This document shows, in pieces, positions 10,865-43,398 of a stretch of 64,000 nt of DNA (position 1 is its first letter; every line of letters starts with the position of its first letter). The stretch comes from Syngnathus acus (Eukaryota > Chordata > Actinopteri > Syngnathiformes > Syngnathidae), in NCBI RefSeq assembly GCF_901709675.1, contig NC_051087.1, positions 10,070,884 through 10,134,883 of the forward strand, written 5' to 3'. Both the position numbers and the translations under genes were made by a program. A model generated the notes under the pieces. The model searched no databases. It had not been told where the DNA came from and was given only the letters and a program-made list of their open reading frames with translations.

Positions 10865-12872
10865 CTAGCTGTTAGGTCTGTGTCCCGTGTTGCTTCCAGA
10901 GTTGCCCCTGATGAATACCTTCTTTCCATCATCACTGCTATTAAGGAAGTGCGACACCAAACCATACAGAAGAGGCCTGGAAAGTCAAGACATTGCTGTA
11001 TTGGTTATTCTAAGAAAAAGATGCGGAGGTTTGGTGACAAAACAAAACATCAATAAAGAAAAAAAATGAATATGGCAATAACACAATCCCTTTTCTAAGC
11101 CTGGAAGTTAAAACAAAGACGTGGTTGTGCAATCTTTGTGTGTGTGAAAACAAAATGATGGGAAAGATTCAGAGGTCTCTCCAACAAATGACTACAGCTC
11201 CCAAAGATGCATACTGGCAGTTTTTTGTGTCCTGGCAAATTCACTTACACCGATTTGGCGCTCATATCCTCGGCAACTCTTAGCTCGCTCGCCAGGAACT
11301 CTCTGTCCAGGGGAACTTGGGGTTGGCCTGACTCTGCGATAACAAACAGAGCAGAGTTTAGAAATACTCTCTCGTTCTTCTCAACAATAGAGATTGGTCA
11401 TGTTTCAAAACATTGCAGCTGTAATCTGAAGTAAAAGCCTCGTAAAGTTTTGTTCCACTCTACTTCCTACTTGGCTTTGCATGTTGACCACAGTGCAGCG
11501 AATCCAGTAGGTTTCATAACAATCTTCTTGAGCAAAACAAGTCAATTGTGACACGTAATATCAGTCAGGCTGAGTGAAGGGTTGTGAAGTTTGTGTTGCT
11601 AGAACAGGGCGCCATCTTATCTCACTACTCATCTGATAATAGTCAGCTAATCATTAGCTGACTAGTAATACATTGAAAACGGCTGACCGAAACAGTGTTC
11701 ATATTTCTGCAGTATTCTAGAATTGTCATTTATTTGACTAAGATGATGGTATTACATGCGAAGAGTGTGAGTGAGTGAGTGAGTGAGTGAGTGAGTGAGT
11801 GAGTGAGTGAGTGAGTGAGTGAGTGAGTGACGAATGATTCGTGGCAAACATGCCGTTTTGAGCCAGCCTATCGACCAAACGCTTCTGACCTGCAAACATT
11901 CTCTAATCTTAAAATACACACTAAGTCGGTCGAGTGATTTGTTTTTTGGGTGAAATGCGCTATACAAATACGTTTTTAAAAAAAAACTCCATTGTAGAAA
12001 GTTATCAAAACAGGTGTATAGGTGACTGTGGGCCTATAAGTAAATGTAGAAGACTTTTGTACTTTTTGAACAAAGCCACTTTGACCTTGGCAGGAGTTAA
12101 GTCTATAGTAGTATTTTATTTTTTAAGTATGTACAGAGTTACTGTATTTCACTGTATGTTACTGTGTTAAATGTAGATGGGATGAGGTTTACCTGCTATC
12201 AGGACCGATGCCGCGTGTCGGTACTTGTTGAACTCCAAGTACTCCCGGATGAGTTCATTGATGAGCAGGTTTTCGTGGGACAACGGCGGACGCTGTTCGC
12301 GTTGGTCATCGAGGGCATCGAACACTTCTGCTCGGATGCGAGCCTTCAGTTGGCCCAGCACTCCACGTCGCTCCAGCGTTTCTCTCACGACTAGAATGTG
12401 TGAAATTGAACGCAATATTAACATCGTTTTGAACTGGGATCCCTGGGACTTGAATTGGGAAAATGTGGTCAACAGTGACTTTGATCAATATTGTCTCCTG
12501 AAAAACAGAGATTGAAAACAACAACAACAGCAAAAACAACAAAACGTGACGCGTCAGGATAAACACAACTAACATTGTAATGAATCTCTCTCACCAAACA
12601 ATTTCTTTATTTTTGTGTATTGCCCCAATTACTATAAATATGCTGCCTTGAAACACGTTTCAGTAATAGAAGCACATTTATGTTTGAAACCATACATAGC
12701 TAGCAGGCTGGCATATTCGACGCCATTTAAACACTTAAGTACAATAACAGTAAGATTAATTATGAATAGTTGCTCCACGTAAGGGGCACCGCCAAAAAAA
12801 ATAGCTAGTTTTTAAGCAAACAAATTACAACAGGGAGCACATACCGCATTTGAGTTCAGTGATTGTCGCCAT
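10865..12872 (-). CDS. cep20: Centrosomal protein 20 (FOPNL / FOR20)
   Basis: Small centriolar-satellite and basal-body protein of the FOP/OFD1 LisH group, needed for cilium formation. Coding exons are 12872-12845 (28 nt), 12390-12193 (198), 11333-11249 (85) and 10976-10865 (112), summing to 423 nt or 140 residues plus stop. Donors are GTATGT, GTAAAC and GTAAGT; all acceptors end in AG. The protein starts MATITELKCVVRETLERRG. The core RIRAEVFDALDD and the LisH motif HENLLINELIREYLEFNKYR (about residues 48-80) are nearly identical to the human protein. It is shorter than the human form (about 174 residues): the C-terminal tail ends at ...NTGHRPNS. It lies between abcc6 and myh11 on the same strand, as cep20 and myh11 do in human. 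Confidence 0.93.
11765..11831. repeat. (GAGT)n tetranucleotide microsatellite in cep20 intron 2
   Basis: About 16 consecutive GAGT units between cep20 exons 2 and 3. The rest of the intron (11334-12192) shows no other recognisable feature. Confidence 0.95.
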
Positions 12873-12878
12873 TGCAAC
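12865..12878. promoter_or_regulatory. X-box-like RFX site overlapping the cep20 start codon
   Basis: On the gene strand GTTGCAATGGCGAC matches the palindromic RFX X-box GTTGCCATGGCAAC at 12 of 14 positions. The ATG of cep20 lies inside it. RFX factors control many ciliary and centriolar genes, so the site suits the gene. Binding is inferred. Confidence 0.4.
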
Positions 12879-12923
12879 AAGTGTAAACAAACCAGCGACT
12901 TTTCTTCGTGCGTCTAAAATGAG

Positions 12924-12928
12924 ATTGG
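12924..12928 (-). promoter_or_regulatory. CCAAT box upstream of cep20
   Basis: AGCCAATC on the gene strand about 50 bp upstream of the cep20 ATG, a usual distance for an NF-Y site in a TATA-less housekeeping promoter. Confidence 0.4.
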
Positions 12929-13564
12929 CTCGGCCTTTTCTGCCTCCTAGCGACTGTTCTAGTGTAGTGCTGCTATGAGAGAAACTCATTACTGGCAAAC
13001 TCGGGTAAAAGGGGTTCTGATAAAATAAAATAGTGACTTAATTCATTGTTTGAATAAATATAAATATAAAAAATAAAATAAATAGATAAATAAAGTTTGC
13101 ATTACAAAGTACAAAAATAAAGCGCAAATTGTATTTCAGTTTTGTTAGCTCAACACAATGAAGAATATTTGGATACAAAATAGTAATGTTATTTCTAACT
13201 GCTATCTTAAAAGTTACCCTCAATTTTAGCCCAGTTTCAATCACGCTTGTTAGTTTTTTTTAGGGTTAGGGTTTTTTAGGGTCCCTCATCTTCAACTTAT
13301 ATGTACCAAGGTCTCATTCAGTCAATAGAAATTTCAAACGTGGATCTCTATTTATGCTGTCATTATTCGTGGAGGTAAAAACTGTCCTGTATATCTGTAC
13401 TAAATTAGCACTACATATTTCCACAGTAATGCTTAAAAGCCTCAGGCAAATATATTTCATTTTAGTTATTTAATATTTCCTTTTTGATTCATTGTTGTTT
13501 TTCAAAAAGTCATTGACAGTATATATTAAGGCTAACACACGCATACTGTTGAATCAAATACATG

Positions 13565-13570
13565 TTTATT
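13565..13570 (-). terminator. Candidate abcc6 polyadenylation signal
   Basis: AATAAA on the minus strand about 1.2 kb downstream of the transporter stop codon. Another AATAAA at 13962-13957 is an equally possible earlier site. Transcript ends would be needed to choose. Confidence 0.3.
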
Positions 13571-14772
13571 ATTCAGCACAACGTTGCATACAACAATACA
13601 ATAATAGTAATTAGTCAGTGAAAAATGAAAACAGCTTGTTATAAAAAGTATAAATATAATACAATCCTCAGTATTGTGAGGACATGTTTTGAAATACCAC
13701 ATAAATAAACTATATGGTTTCTTCTTGAAAAGATTGTCTAAACCAGTAAGACAAAAACAGCATAATGACTTTTCTCTGCAAAAAGCTCATAATGCTTTGA
13801 ATCAAGCATCAAGGTCGGCGAGAACTATCTACAGTTTGTACCGTCAGCAAAAAAAAAAAAAAAAAAAAAAGAACAATAGTGAAATCTCTCACATATACAG
13901 TATATGTAGGGCCTGAGTATTGCGGTGGTGGAGAGAAATTCACTCACTCACCAAGATTTATTGCCATTCTTGAGAAGAAGCATTCTCTTCATTCAATGTG
14001 GGTTTTCACATATATGCATCAGGTTAAATCTGACCAGCAAGATTTCTTTGGACTTTGTGTGTTTACTCTGACAGAAAAAAACCCAACTGCCTGCCAATGT
14101 CTTGGCCCACACAATTGTTTTTCGTTTATTCTCTGGCATATAAATAATCCAAATTGGCTGCTTCATACTCATTTCTGAAGGTTCTGAAAACCTCAAATCC
14201 CTCACATTCGCCAGGTTGAATACTCCAGTTGGTCAGTATGTCAGCGTAATTTTTGTCCTCATTCTTGGAAAACAAAAACCTTTATAGATGCAGATGACCT
14301 CTTTTTGGAATTCAAGGCTTAAAAATGGTGTAAGTAAACATCAACAACAAAGCCTGAGAAAACATTAAATATATGTCATGTGCTTAAAACACAAATATTA
14401 CTGCTCCCATTCAAAACAGGAATAAAAATCCATATATTTTGTGGTTCCCTTTCATTCCAGGCTTTGCCTTAATCCTTAAATAGAATGAACAGATTCCACA
14501 ACTCTCTGTATATGTACATTAATAGCTTGTACATTTCCAGCATCGCACTGTAGCTTCATTTTCATGTTAATAATCTTTTTTTTTTCCTGACTCGGTACAG
14601 CATGTCCATGTGTGAAAGAAACCTTGGACCATTGGCTGTGTTGATAGCATCTCTGGCCCCTCAATGACAATGCCCTCAGTTGAGCTGCCACAAAGCTTGG
14701 AAGGGCCAATTCAACTTTTGTTGAAAAGCCATGTGAAAAAATGTGCCAAATTTTCACGGAAAAAACATGCTT

Positions 14773-36150
<21,378 letters not shown>

Positions 36151-37895
36151 CCACTCGCTTGCTGCTTCCTCTCTGATGCTCCACTTGTAGGGCTGGAACA
36201 GTCCTGCTCCCCACAGGAGGTATCACACCTTCAGCACCCGTGAGTGTTTGAGTCAGGATAAAGAATTTGCTGTGTCCTTCCTTGATGGCCCTCTCCTCTT
36301 TTTTTTGGATGCCAATATTTCTAGTCAATCCTGTACTTGCTAGTATGTTTGAATGGCTCAGTGTTTATTAGCAAGTAAGTGTTGGAGGGTGTATGAGAGA
36401 TGTCCTCTTCTTTAATAACATCAGCTCTCAGAGAAAGTTAGCAAAAGTTTGAACTGCTGCTCCCCTGAGAACTTGTGTCGTTCTGACTCTCACCCTGTCT
36501 GTCTGCCTGTTTATGAGTGTGTCTCCTTGTTAGGTGGGTGGAAATATTTCTCTTTCTCTCGCTCACACACCCCTGTGCTCTGTCCCACATCTGCTGGATT
36601 TCAAAACACCAAAGCTACTCCCCTCAAATGGATGACGGTCCCCCAACCCAAAAAGCTCCTCCTACTATCACTCGCTGCCTCCTCTTTGAATCCTTCTCCC
36701 AGCCCTTTTGCCCACATCTCACATCACCTCGTCTGACCACACAGTTTGTGCAACTTATGCAATTTAAAGTGCGGCTAAAGCATTATTCAAGAACGGTCAA
36801 AGTCAGGATATTACGAACTCAGTGCTGTTGGGTGACATGTCTTCATGTAAAGATGAACAAACTTGCACATTTGTGAAGAAACCACTTTGTGAATGTACAG
36901 TTGTAGCACACAGGTATTGATAGTTTTTCAGTCGAAACAGAATTTGTGTTTTTATGTGGGCATTCAGCCACTTAAATTTCCAAGTATTAGTTAAAAAAAT
37001 AAAATAAAATTGCTGACACAAGGCAAATAGGGCACAAAGTTCATTAATGAGTCATCTCAGCCAGTTTGGGACACGTAAGCAGCACAAGTAAAAAACCCAA
37101 AATCATCACATGCTGTCACAAATGGTAAAAATAGGACGTTTAAAATGCAGCCAGTGCAGATATTATTCCTTCAAGCATGTCCGTTTTCAGTCACCTTTTG
37201 TAGTCTAGCTAGCTCTTTGAGAGTAATAAGATTTATTGTAATTGTATGTCATCCTCAGTGGACTGCAATGTCAGAGAAGGCCACTTGTTCTTCACACTTC
37301 CACTTAGGCCAAAAACTGCTGGGCAATGGGGACTGGTGAGGGACAGAAAATACGTTTCTTATTTTGTGGCTTAAATGTAAAGCAGTTGGTTGTAGCCTGC
37401 ATTTTACTTTTTTTGGTATCTTTTTTTGTATTTGCAAGTAATGTACAAATTAAAAAGGCAAACAACTATGCTCTCGGTTTTGTCTGCTCATCGCTTCAAC
37501 GTTTAACGAAATATGTATGACATTTTTTCTCATGAAAACTAATGCAATCTCAAGGAATAAGAGCAAAAGTCTTTAGTGCTGCTCATGGTCCACTGAAAAG
37601 CGTCATGATTGTGGTCACCCTGGTCAAGACACAAGGGAAAAGTACAGCACAACAGCTGTGCAGGAAAGTATGACAGTCTTTGCTGGGACTAAAACAAGCA
37701 GCATCATAGCCGCAGAGAGAAACATGGAAAGTTTGGCAAGAGGGACGACCACTACCTGATCCTACGTCTGGACGTACTAATATGAGATTATTATTCTTAA
37801 AACGAGTCATCATGTTATGTTCTCCACCAGACTAGGGAATTTTTATTCATTAGATGATGATGCTAAGCACTAAAATGTATGTTGCATTGCACATA

Positions 37896-38545
37896 CACTT
37901 AAATCTCGATTATATGCGGACTTTGGGTCCAGAATTTGGGAATCGCATTGTATAGAAAGTCTTGTTTTGTTTTTTGAAAGGCGTGTTTCTAGGCAGCCGA
38001 ATGGGTCCTTTGTTACGTTAATTTACATCGGGAATGTTGTTGGGCAGCAAAAGGGTCCATTTGCCGTCCGTCACCCACACAGGCCGAAGTCTGTTGATAT
38101 TTTATTTAAAGTGAAGCTATACGCAGATGACAGTATCTTGCGGATTGAGTAAATCATTTTGATGCTATGTGAATTGGATGGGAGAGAGAACAAAGCAACC
38201 ACTTACTCGACTACTGTGTCCGGCCACGCTCTTTGAGTTGCGAGTGACTGTGGATGAGGTGTGTCCGCGAACCCCCACACCCTTTCCAAACAAAAAACAA
38301 CCCCAGATATCTCTAACACTGTAATAAAGGAGTGATGAAGATCAAACGCCTTTAAATTGGTCCCGGAAATTCAACAAATCACTAGCGCTAAGATTTACGC
38401 GAAAGTCATTTAGTTTCGTACGGTCCTTATATCGTCCATTTAAAATACTACTTGAAAATGTATTTATGCCCCAAATAAATAATAGGGGTCTATGACCAAG
38501 CCGCATTAGACAGAGTCGCGAAGTGAGTTAATCGAGATTTAGGTG
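37896..38545. mobile_element. 650-bp non-autonomous DNA transposon, TA-flanked (pogo/Tigger- or mariner-like)
   Basis: Ends are CACTTAAATCTCGATTA (left) and the reverse complement of CACCTAAATCTCGATTA (right): 17-bp terminal inverted repeats with one mismatch. Both sides are flanked by TA, the target duplication of the Tc1/mariner/pogo superfamily. No transposase frame is visible inside. Superfamily is inferred from the TA target and the TIR. Confidence 0.72.
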
Positions 38546-38639
38546 TATGTTGTTGATGGGAGATATTTTGACACTTTAGAAAGTGTATGAGTAATAGCTG
38601 TACCCAAAGTTTATGCTGATCTCTTCCATTTAGACAGCC

Positions 38640-38990
38640 CTAAACAAAAATAAGATCCATGCGCCACACAAATGTTGTTACGTCTCAGTCCATCAGGTTG
38701 CATTGTAGGAGATGGACCGTTCAGGATAAACTGCAAAACCATGGACTTATATAGAATGTTTTTCAGCTATAGAAAGTAGAAAGATTTAGAGAAAGATGAA
38801 CAGAGGCATCCTGGATTGAAAGTGCTCAGGACCGCAGACTAGGGTGAAGGTTTAACTTCCAACAGGTCAATGACCCGAAGCACACAGCCAAGACAACAAA
38901 GCAGCGCCTTCACAGCAACTCTGGATATTTATGTACAAGTTGTGTATTGTTTTTTTTGTTGTAATAAATTTGCCAATAATATTAAGAAAC
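38640..38990 (+). mobile_element. Tc1-like transposon fossil
   Basis: AACTTCCAACAGGTCAATGA followed by CCCGAAGCACACAGCCAAGA corresponds to the conserved Tc1 transposase segment around (Q)xNDPKHTAK, with decay around it and no open frame. Ends were not located precisely. Confidence 0.7.
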
Positions 38991-41280
38991 ACCCTGTCCT
39001 TAATCAGTGCTCTGTGTAGAAACGCTGTTAATACTTATTGTTTTCCTATTCGTCACTACAACTGCATCCAGAACGAACTTCATAGCCTTTAGGCCAGCGC
39101 TCCTCAGGTGATCATTTCTAGACGAGAGATGGGTCAGATGTGTCGCAATGTAAAAAGAAAAAACAATCGATATCGAATTGTGCAGAAGCAAGGCCAACGA
39201 GTGTGCAAACTGCTGGTACAGGCCAAAGAGGGGACAATGTAAACAAGCCGATGCACGTCTGGTGTGTAAATATAACTAAAATAAGGTTGGTGTCAGCGGA
39301 TGGCCCGGCGACAGACTGTTTACAACAGTGGGCAGTGAAAAACGGCCCAGTGCGGAGCTAGTGGGAGGCTGGTAAAAGTTGGGCTTTTTGTGGTCATGGC
39401 ATGTAGTAGTAGTAACGTGGGGTTGGCAGACGCTTGACGCAGAGGTTGGTTGCGGGGGAGGCAGTGCCTGAGCCAGCCTGTGGTGGTGTGGTGTGGTTTA
39501 CCAGTCTAGGTCATCTACACTTCCTCTGGCCTCTGTTCTCCAGAGGAAAAACAGTCTAGTCAAAATAATGGTGTCATTTTGGCTTTGCATACATTCTAGC
39601 AAGGGAAGACAAATTTAGCAACAGCAAAGAAAAGGGAGGCACCAAAAAAGCCATGACGAAAATGAGCAAAATATTTGTTCTCTTTTTGCTCTCTTAACAG
39701 TCTTAAATTAGGATCTCATCCTCACTGCCGGCTATAAATTCAGATCCGCTTACGCATGCGATTATAAACAGAGTTTGTCTTCCACTTATCTTCGTGTTGT
39801 TTTACTCATGATGCCATCTTAATTTAAAGCCTCGTTAATTTTTCATCTCAGACAGGAATTCTGTTGTGTTGGGAACATCACACACTATTTGTGTACTGTT
39901 TGGGTGTACCAGACTCATTTAATTCCGGTATCTGGACTCTAGACTAGCCTCACATTACTCTGTCAGTGATATGAGGCTAAAGGTATTTACCACATTTCCT
40001 GGCTTGGTACCTGCTAAGATGATCACCCACAAGTAGAAAATTCTCAGGCAGTGTGTCAAAAATACATTTGAAATAAACATACATGCTCTTGTTTACTGTG
40101 AGCTATTAACTATCGCACTTGCTGTGGAGGCTTAATGAAAACAACAACAGGTCAAAGGGGGCCCTACATAGAGCAATCCGCCAACTAAGTAAACGTTCCA
40201 AGTATAATATTGGTTATATCTTTCACGGCCGCAGCTGTTAACTCTCTGTAAAACATTAATGCCTATACAGCGCATGTAAAAATTCTACACACGTTTGTTG
40301 GGAAAAAAAAAAGTGTGACCAACTTAAATCATTTCATTACTTGAAAAAAAAACGTTATTTAACATCCAACACAATATATAAATCAATTCGACACTAATGA
40401 AAAAATTTCCAATTTGAAGAATATCCATGACTAGTTGCTTCGATTCAGTCTTTGTAAATTACCATGACCTGGATGAGTACGAATCTACACAATTGCAGAC
40501 GGACTTTTCTCCCTTTTTTAATTTAACCTGAAGTCAGCTAAACTTCACGCAGATATGGATTATGTTGGCATAGACGCGAGTGGGCAGAGAATGTCAAGAG
40601 AGGAATAAATTAGTAACATCTTGACATGAGGGATACTTTTGCAGAATCCCACACAACTTGTATGAAGGGCTTTCTGTCTTCATCTGTCTCCTGCCTTTGC
40701 TTCATTTTAACAAATGTTTGCCGTGAAATGTGAGATTAAGTCTCAGAAATAAGATCCATGTATTGATGCTTCATTCTCTCTATTAATAATATCTGGTTGG
40801 AATGAAATTTGGCAGTGATCATCCAACAGAGAAGAATCAAAGAAAGTGTCAGTAAGCTGCTGGAAGTACTTTTGTTCTCACCCAAAATTATGTACCTAAC
40901 TAACTAGAAAGATGTAAACAAATTCTGTGCCAGTTATGTAATAATTTTATGTGACCATGTCTAAAAATGTATTCTGTGATTAATTTGGGTTACATCATTT
41001 TTAAAACAACTTTTGTCTTCCTCAATGAATCATTTAGGAGGAGTCTTTGGTGATGTAACAGTGACAGAATGTCATTCATGCGAATAATGTGTATCAAATG
41101 TCAGTAAATTGGTGGGGAAGAAACATCTATAAATACCAAATTCAGATGAAAGTGAGAATTTTTCGTTTATGTTAGGGTGAGTGAGTAAACGAGTGAGTGA
41201 GTCAGCAAGCGAGTTTATTTATTTATTTGTTTATTGTAATGATACCCAAATACAAATACAGGCAGCTCGCCTCCATGCTG

Positions 41281-41547
41281 TGGGTTCCTTCTTGTGTGGA
41301 GTTTGCATGTTTACCCCGTGCCTGCGTGTGCTTCCTCCGGGTACTTCGGGTTCCTACCACATTCCAAAAAAATGCATGGTAGGCCGATTGACCACTCCAA
41401 ATTGCCCCTAGGTGTGAGTGCGGATGGTTGTTCGTCTCTGTGTGCCCTGTGATTGGCTGGCAACTAGTTCAACCAACCACCCAGAGAGTGCTGAAAAAGG
41501 CTCAGTGCACCCGTGACCCTTGTGAGGACAAAGCGGCTCAGAAAATG
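41281..41547 (-). repeat. Dispersed repeat, family R1, longest copy
   Basis: On the minus strand it reads from CCATTTTCTGAGCCGCTTTG, through GTCACGGGTGCACTGAG, CAATCACAGGGCACACAGAG and GGGGCAATTTGGAGTGGTCA, to AACATGCAAACTCCACACAA. It shares the ordered words of 3297-3430 and 34636-34740 and extends the family by over 100 bp. Minor pieces occur near 9319-9390, 27250-27345 and 48415-48490. Confidence 0.82.
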
Positions 41548-42246
41548 GATGTATTTCACCCTAATCCAACAAGGGTTTGAAGCAAACAATCTCGTGCCGC
41601 CAGTCGCCAGACCTTCTTTTTACATGTGGGTAAACAACTTAATGCGTATACTGTAAGTAGTAATACTTTAAGACAGTCATAATGTTGATGGACAACATCT
41701 ACGAATTTCATAGAGCTCCTGCAGACACTTGGGAGCTTCAGCCTAAACAAAAAGTCTTCAGAGTAAACACTGCAACATAATTTTAACAATACTCATCAGG
41801 ATACTGTGGCTTCTTCCTTAACTCGAAACACAAGTGCTCCTACCCAAAAATAGAAGTGGGTTCGAAATACATGGAACATTGCTCTTTCCCCAATAATGTG
41901 GACTAGGCTCACCCTAATTGAACTCGGAGCCAGACTCCCACTCAATCTGTCTTCCAGTGACGCAAAATGACGAGTCACTGAAATGGAGTGGTAAGAGTAG
42001 CATATAAAACAAACCCTGCCTTTCCTGTTTATGATTGCGAACTGAGCACTTCTAAAAATAACAGCAAAAAAATCAGAAAAGGCCAGGATTGTGGTAATGG
42101 CATTTATAAAGTAATTAGTCTCTCCCAGTGAGCTGTAAAACATTGTTGTCTTCAGGGTGGGGTACAAATAGCATAAGTACGATGTTGTAAAATGCTAAAG
42201 TGACAAACTGCAGAGTTCAAGATATCCCATGAGCAAGCCACCGTTC

Positions 42247-42345
42247 ACTGTAGATTTATTTATTTTATTTAAGATGTTCGGGATCCTTTCTTTCACTGTA
42301 GAATTTTAAATTTTATTTGAAATGTTTGGGATCCTTTCTTTCAAG
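42247..42345. repeat. Imperfect 48-bp tandem duplication
   Basis: The word GGGATCCTTTCTTTCA occurs twice, 48 bp apart, within two diverged copies of an ATTTTATTT-rich unit. It looks like a local slippage duplication. Confidence 0.75.
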
Positions 42346-43352
42346 GTCACTGACTGCAAATGTGCATTTCTGTCATCTTTAAAGAAAATAGGTGTGAAAA
42401 AATTGCCAACATTTCCCAAACACTATCAGGGCGTGTCGACTTATGGGCACATCTACATTGAAGGCTTTTAAGTAAACCAAAATTATGTGAAATAATTTTG
42501 AATTAAACAATACTTGATCATTATCCACTTTGCATCATCTAAATTTAAAATAATGTATACCATTTGCTCAACAGTACTGCACAGTATGCACTAGTACGCA
42601 GTTAACCCTGTAAATCACACAAATGTCAGCCGCATCTTTGAGCTTACAGAAAATTCTGTGAAGGGACATGGTTTATAATTGAGAATGCCATCATTCCTTC
42701 AGTGGATAGTTTCCCTAAATGTTTCCGCGCCCCCATATTTCATGTCGTAGCCTTGACAGGGGGAAAATGTTTATGCGTGGAAAGGAAATGCATGATATCC
42801 TTTAATTCAACATGCATATTAACAGTTGCTGATGTTGCAGGGGTACACATACCTGATTTGTGTGTGGGCAGTGTGGGATTGATTCTCGCTCATGGCCTGT
42901 CACAAAAACACAAGTTTAACACCAACCTGCATCTGGTCCGGTTGATTATGATATGATGACATTTTATTCCCCTGAATTTTTACGAGACACTTTATAAAAA
43001 AAAAAACTTTCATTCCCAACTCACTACAGGTGTCACACTAAAGACCGCTGAAATGTGCATCTTTGGTGTGAACAAAAAACACCGAAGGAACTATGCCAGA
43101 CAGACATGGGCCATTTAACTTTGACTCGACGTCGCTATATACAGTACACTCCCCAGTGTCCATGAAAGCAGTGGTTTTGACTGTGTGGCATTCTCTCCAG
43201 CACAGGAAAGTGTGTAGTAAAGTGTAAACAATCCAATTATACAAGACAAATCACTTTCCTCAGGTTTTATTTGAGCACACTGTGAAAATGATTGGATGAT
43301 TTTTTTGCTGAGTTTGAAATCTTTTTGGATACCTTTCATGAGAACTCGTGCT

Positions 43353-43398
43353 GTTAGGCCTTATAAAAACAAAGTTACGCAATTTTGTTTTTCCTAAC
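43353..43398. repeat. 46-bp palindrome
   Basis: GTTAGG ... AAAAACAAAGTTAC faces GCAATTTTGTTTTTCCTAAC. The inner 28 bp (43365-43392) is a near-perfect palindrome, which is why both strands encode KTKLRNFVF. Probably a small foldback or the ends of a deleted element. Confidence 0.65.

Larger units (their letters stand above)
12873..14772. other. cep20 promoter and abcc6 3' UTR / spacer
   Basis: About 1.9 kb between the transporter stop codon (14773) and the cep20 ATG. The right part is expected to be abcc6 3' UTR. Gene-strand AATAAA signals occur at 13962-13957 and 13570-13565. A 21-nt A run lies near 13850-13870. A short TTAGGG-like patch at 13260-13285 is too small to be meaningful. No gene seen. 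Confidence 0.55.

Noticed and set aside
10817-11056. Hydrophobic plus-strand frame starting MYFIATFLVYCALLLVLAV
   Set aside because: It is antisense to the cep20 last exon and its 3' flank. The cep20 exon has correct phase and homology, this frame has none.
13253-13285. TTAGGGTTAGGG-like patch
   Set aside because: Barely two telomere units beside T runs; too short to be an interstitial telomere tract.
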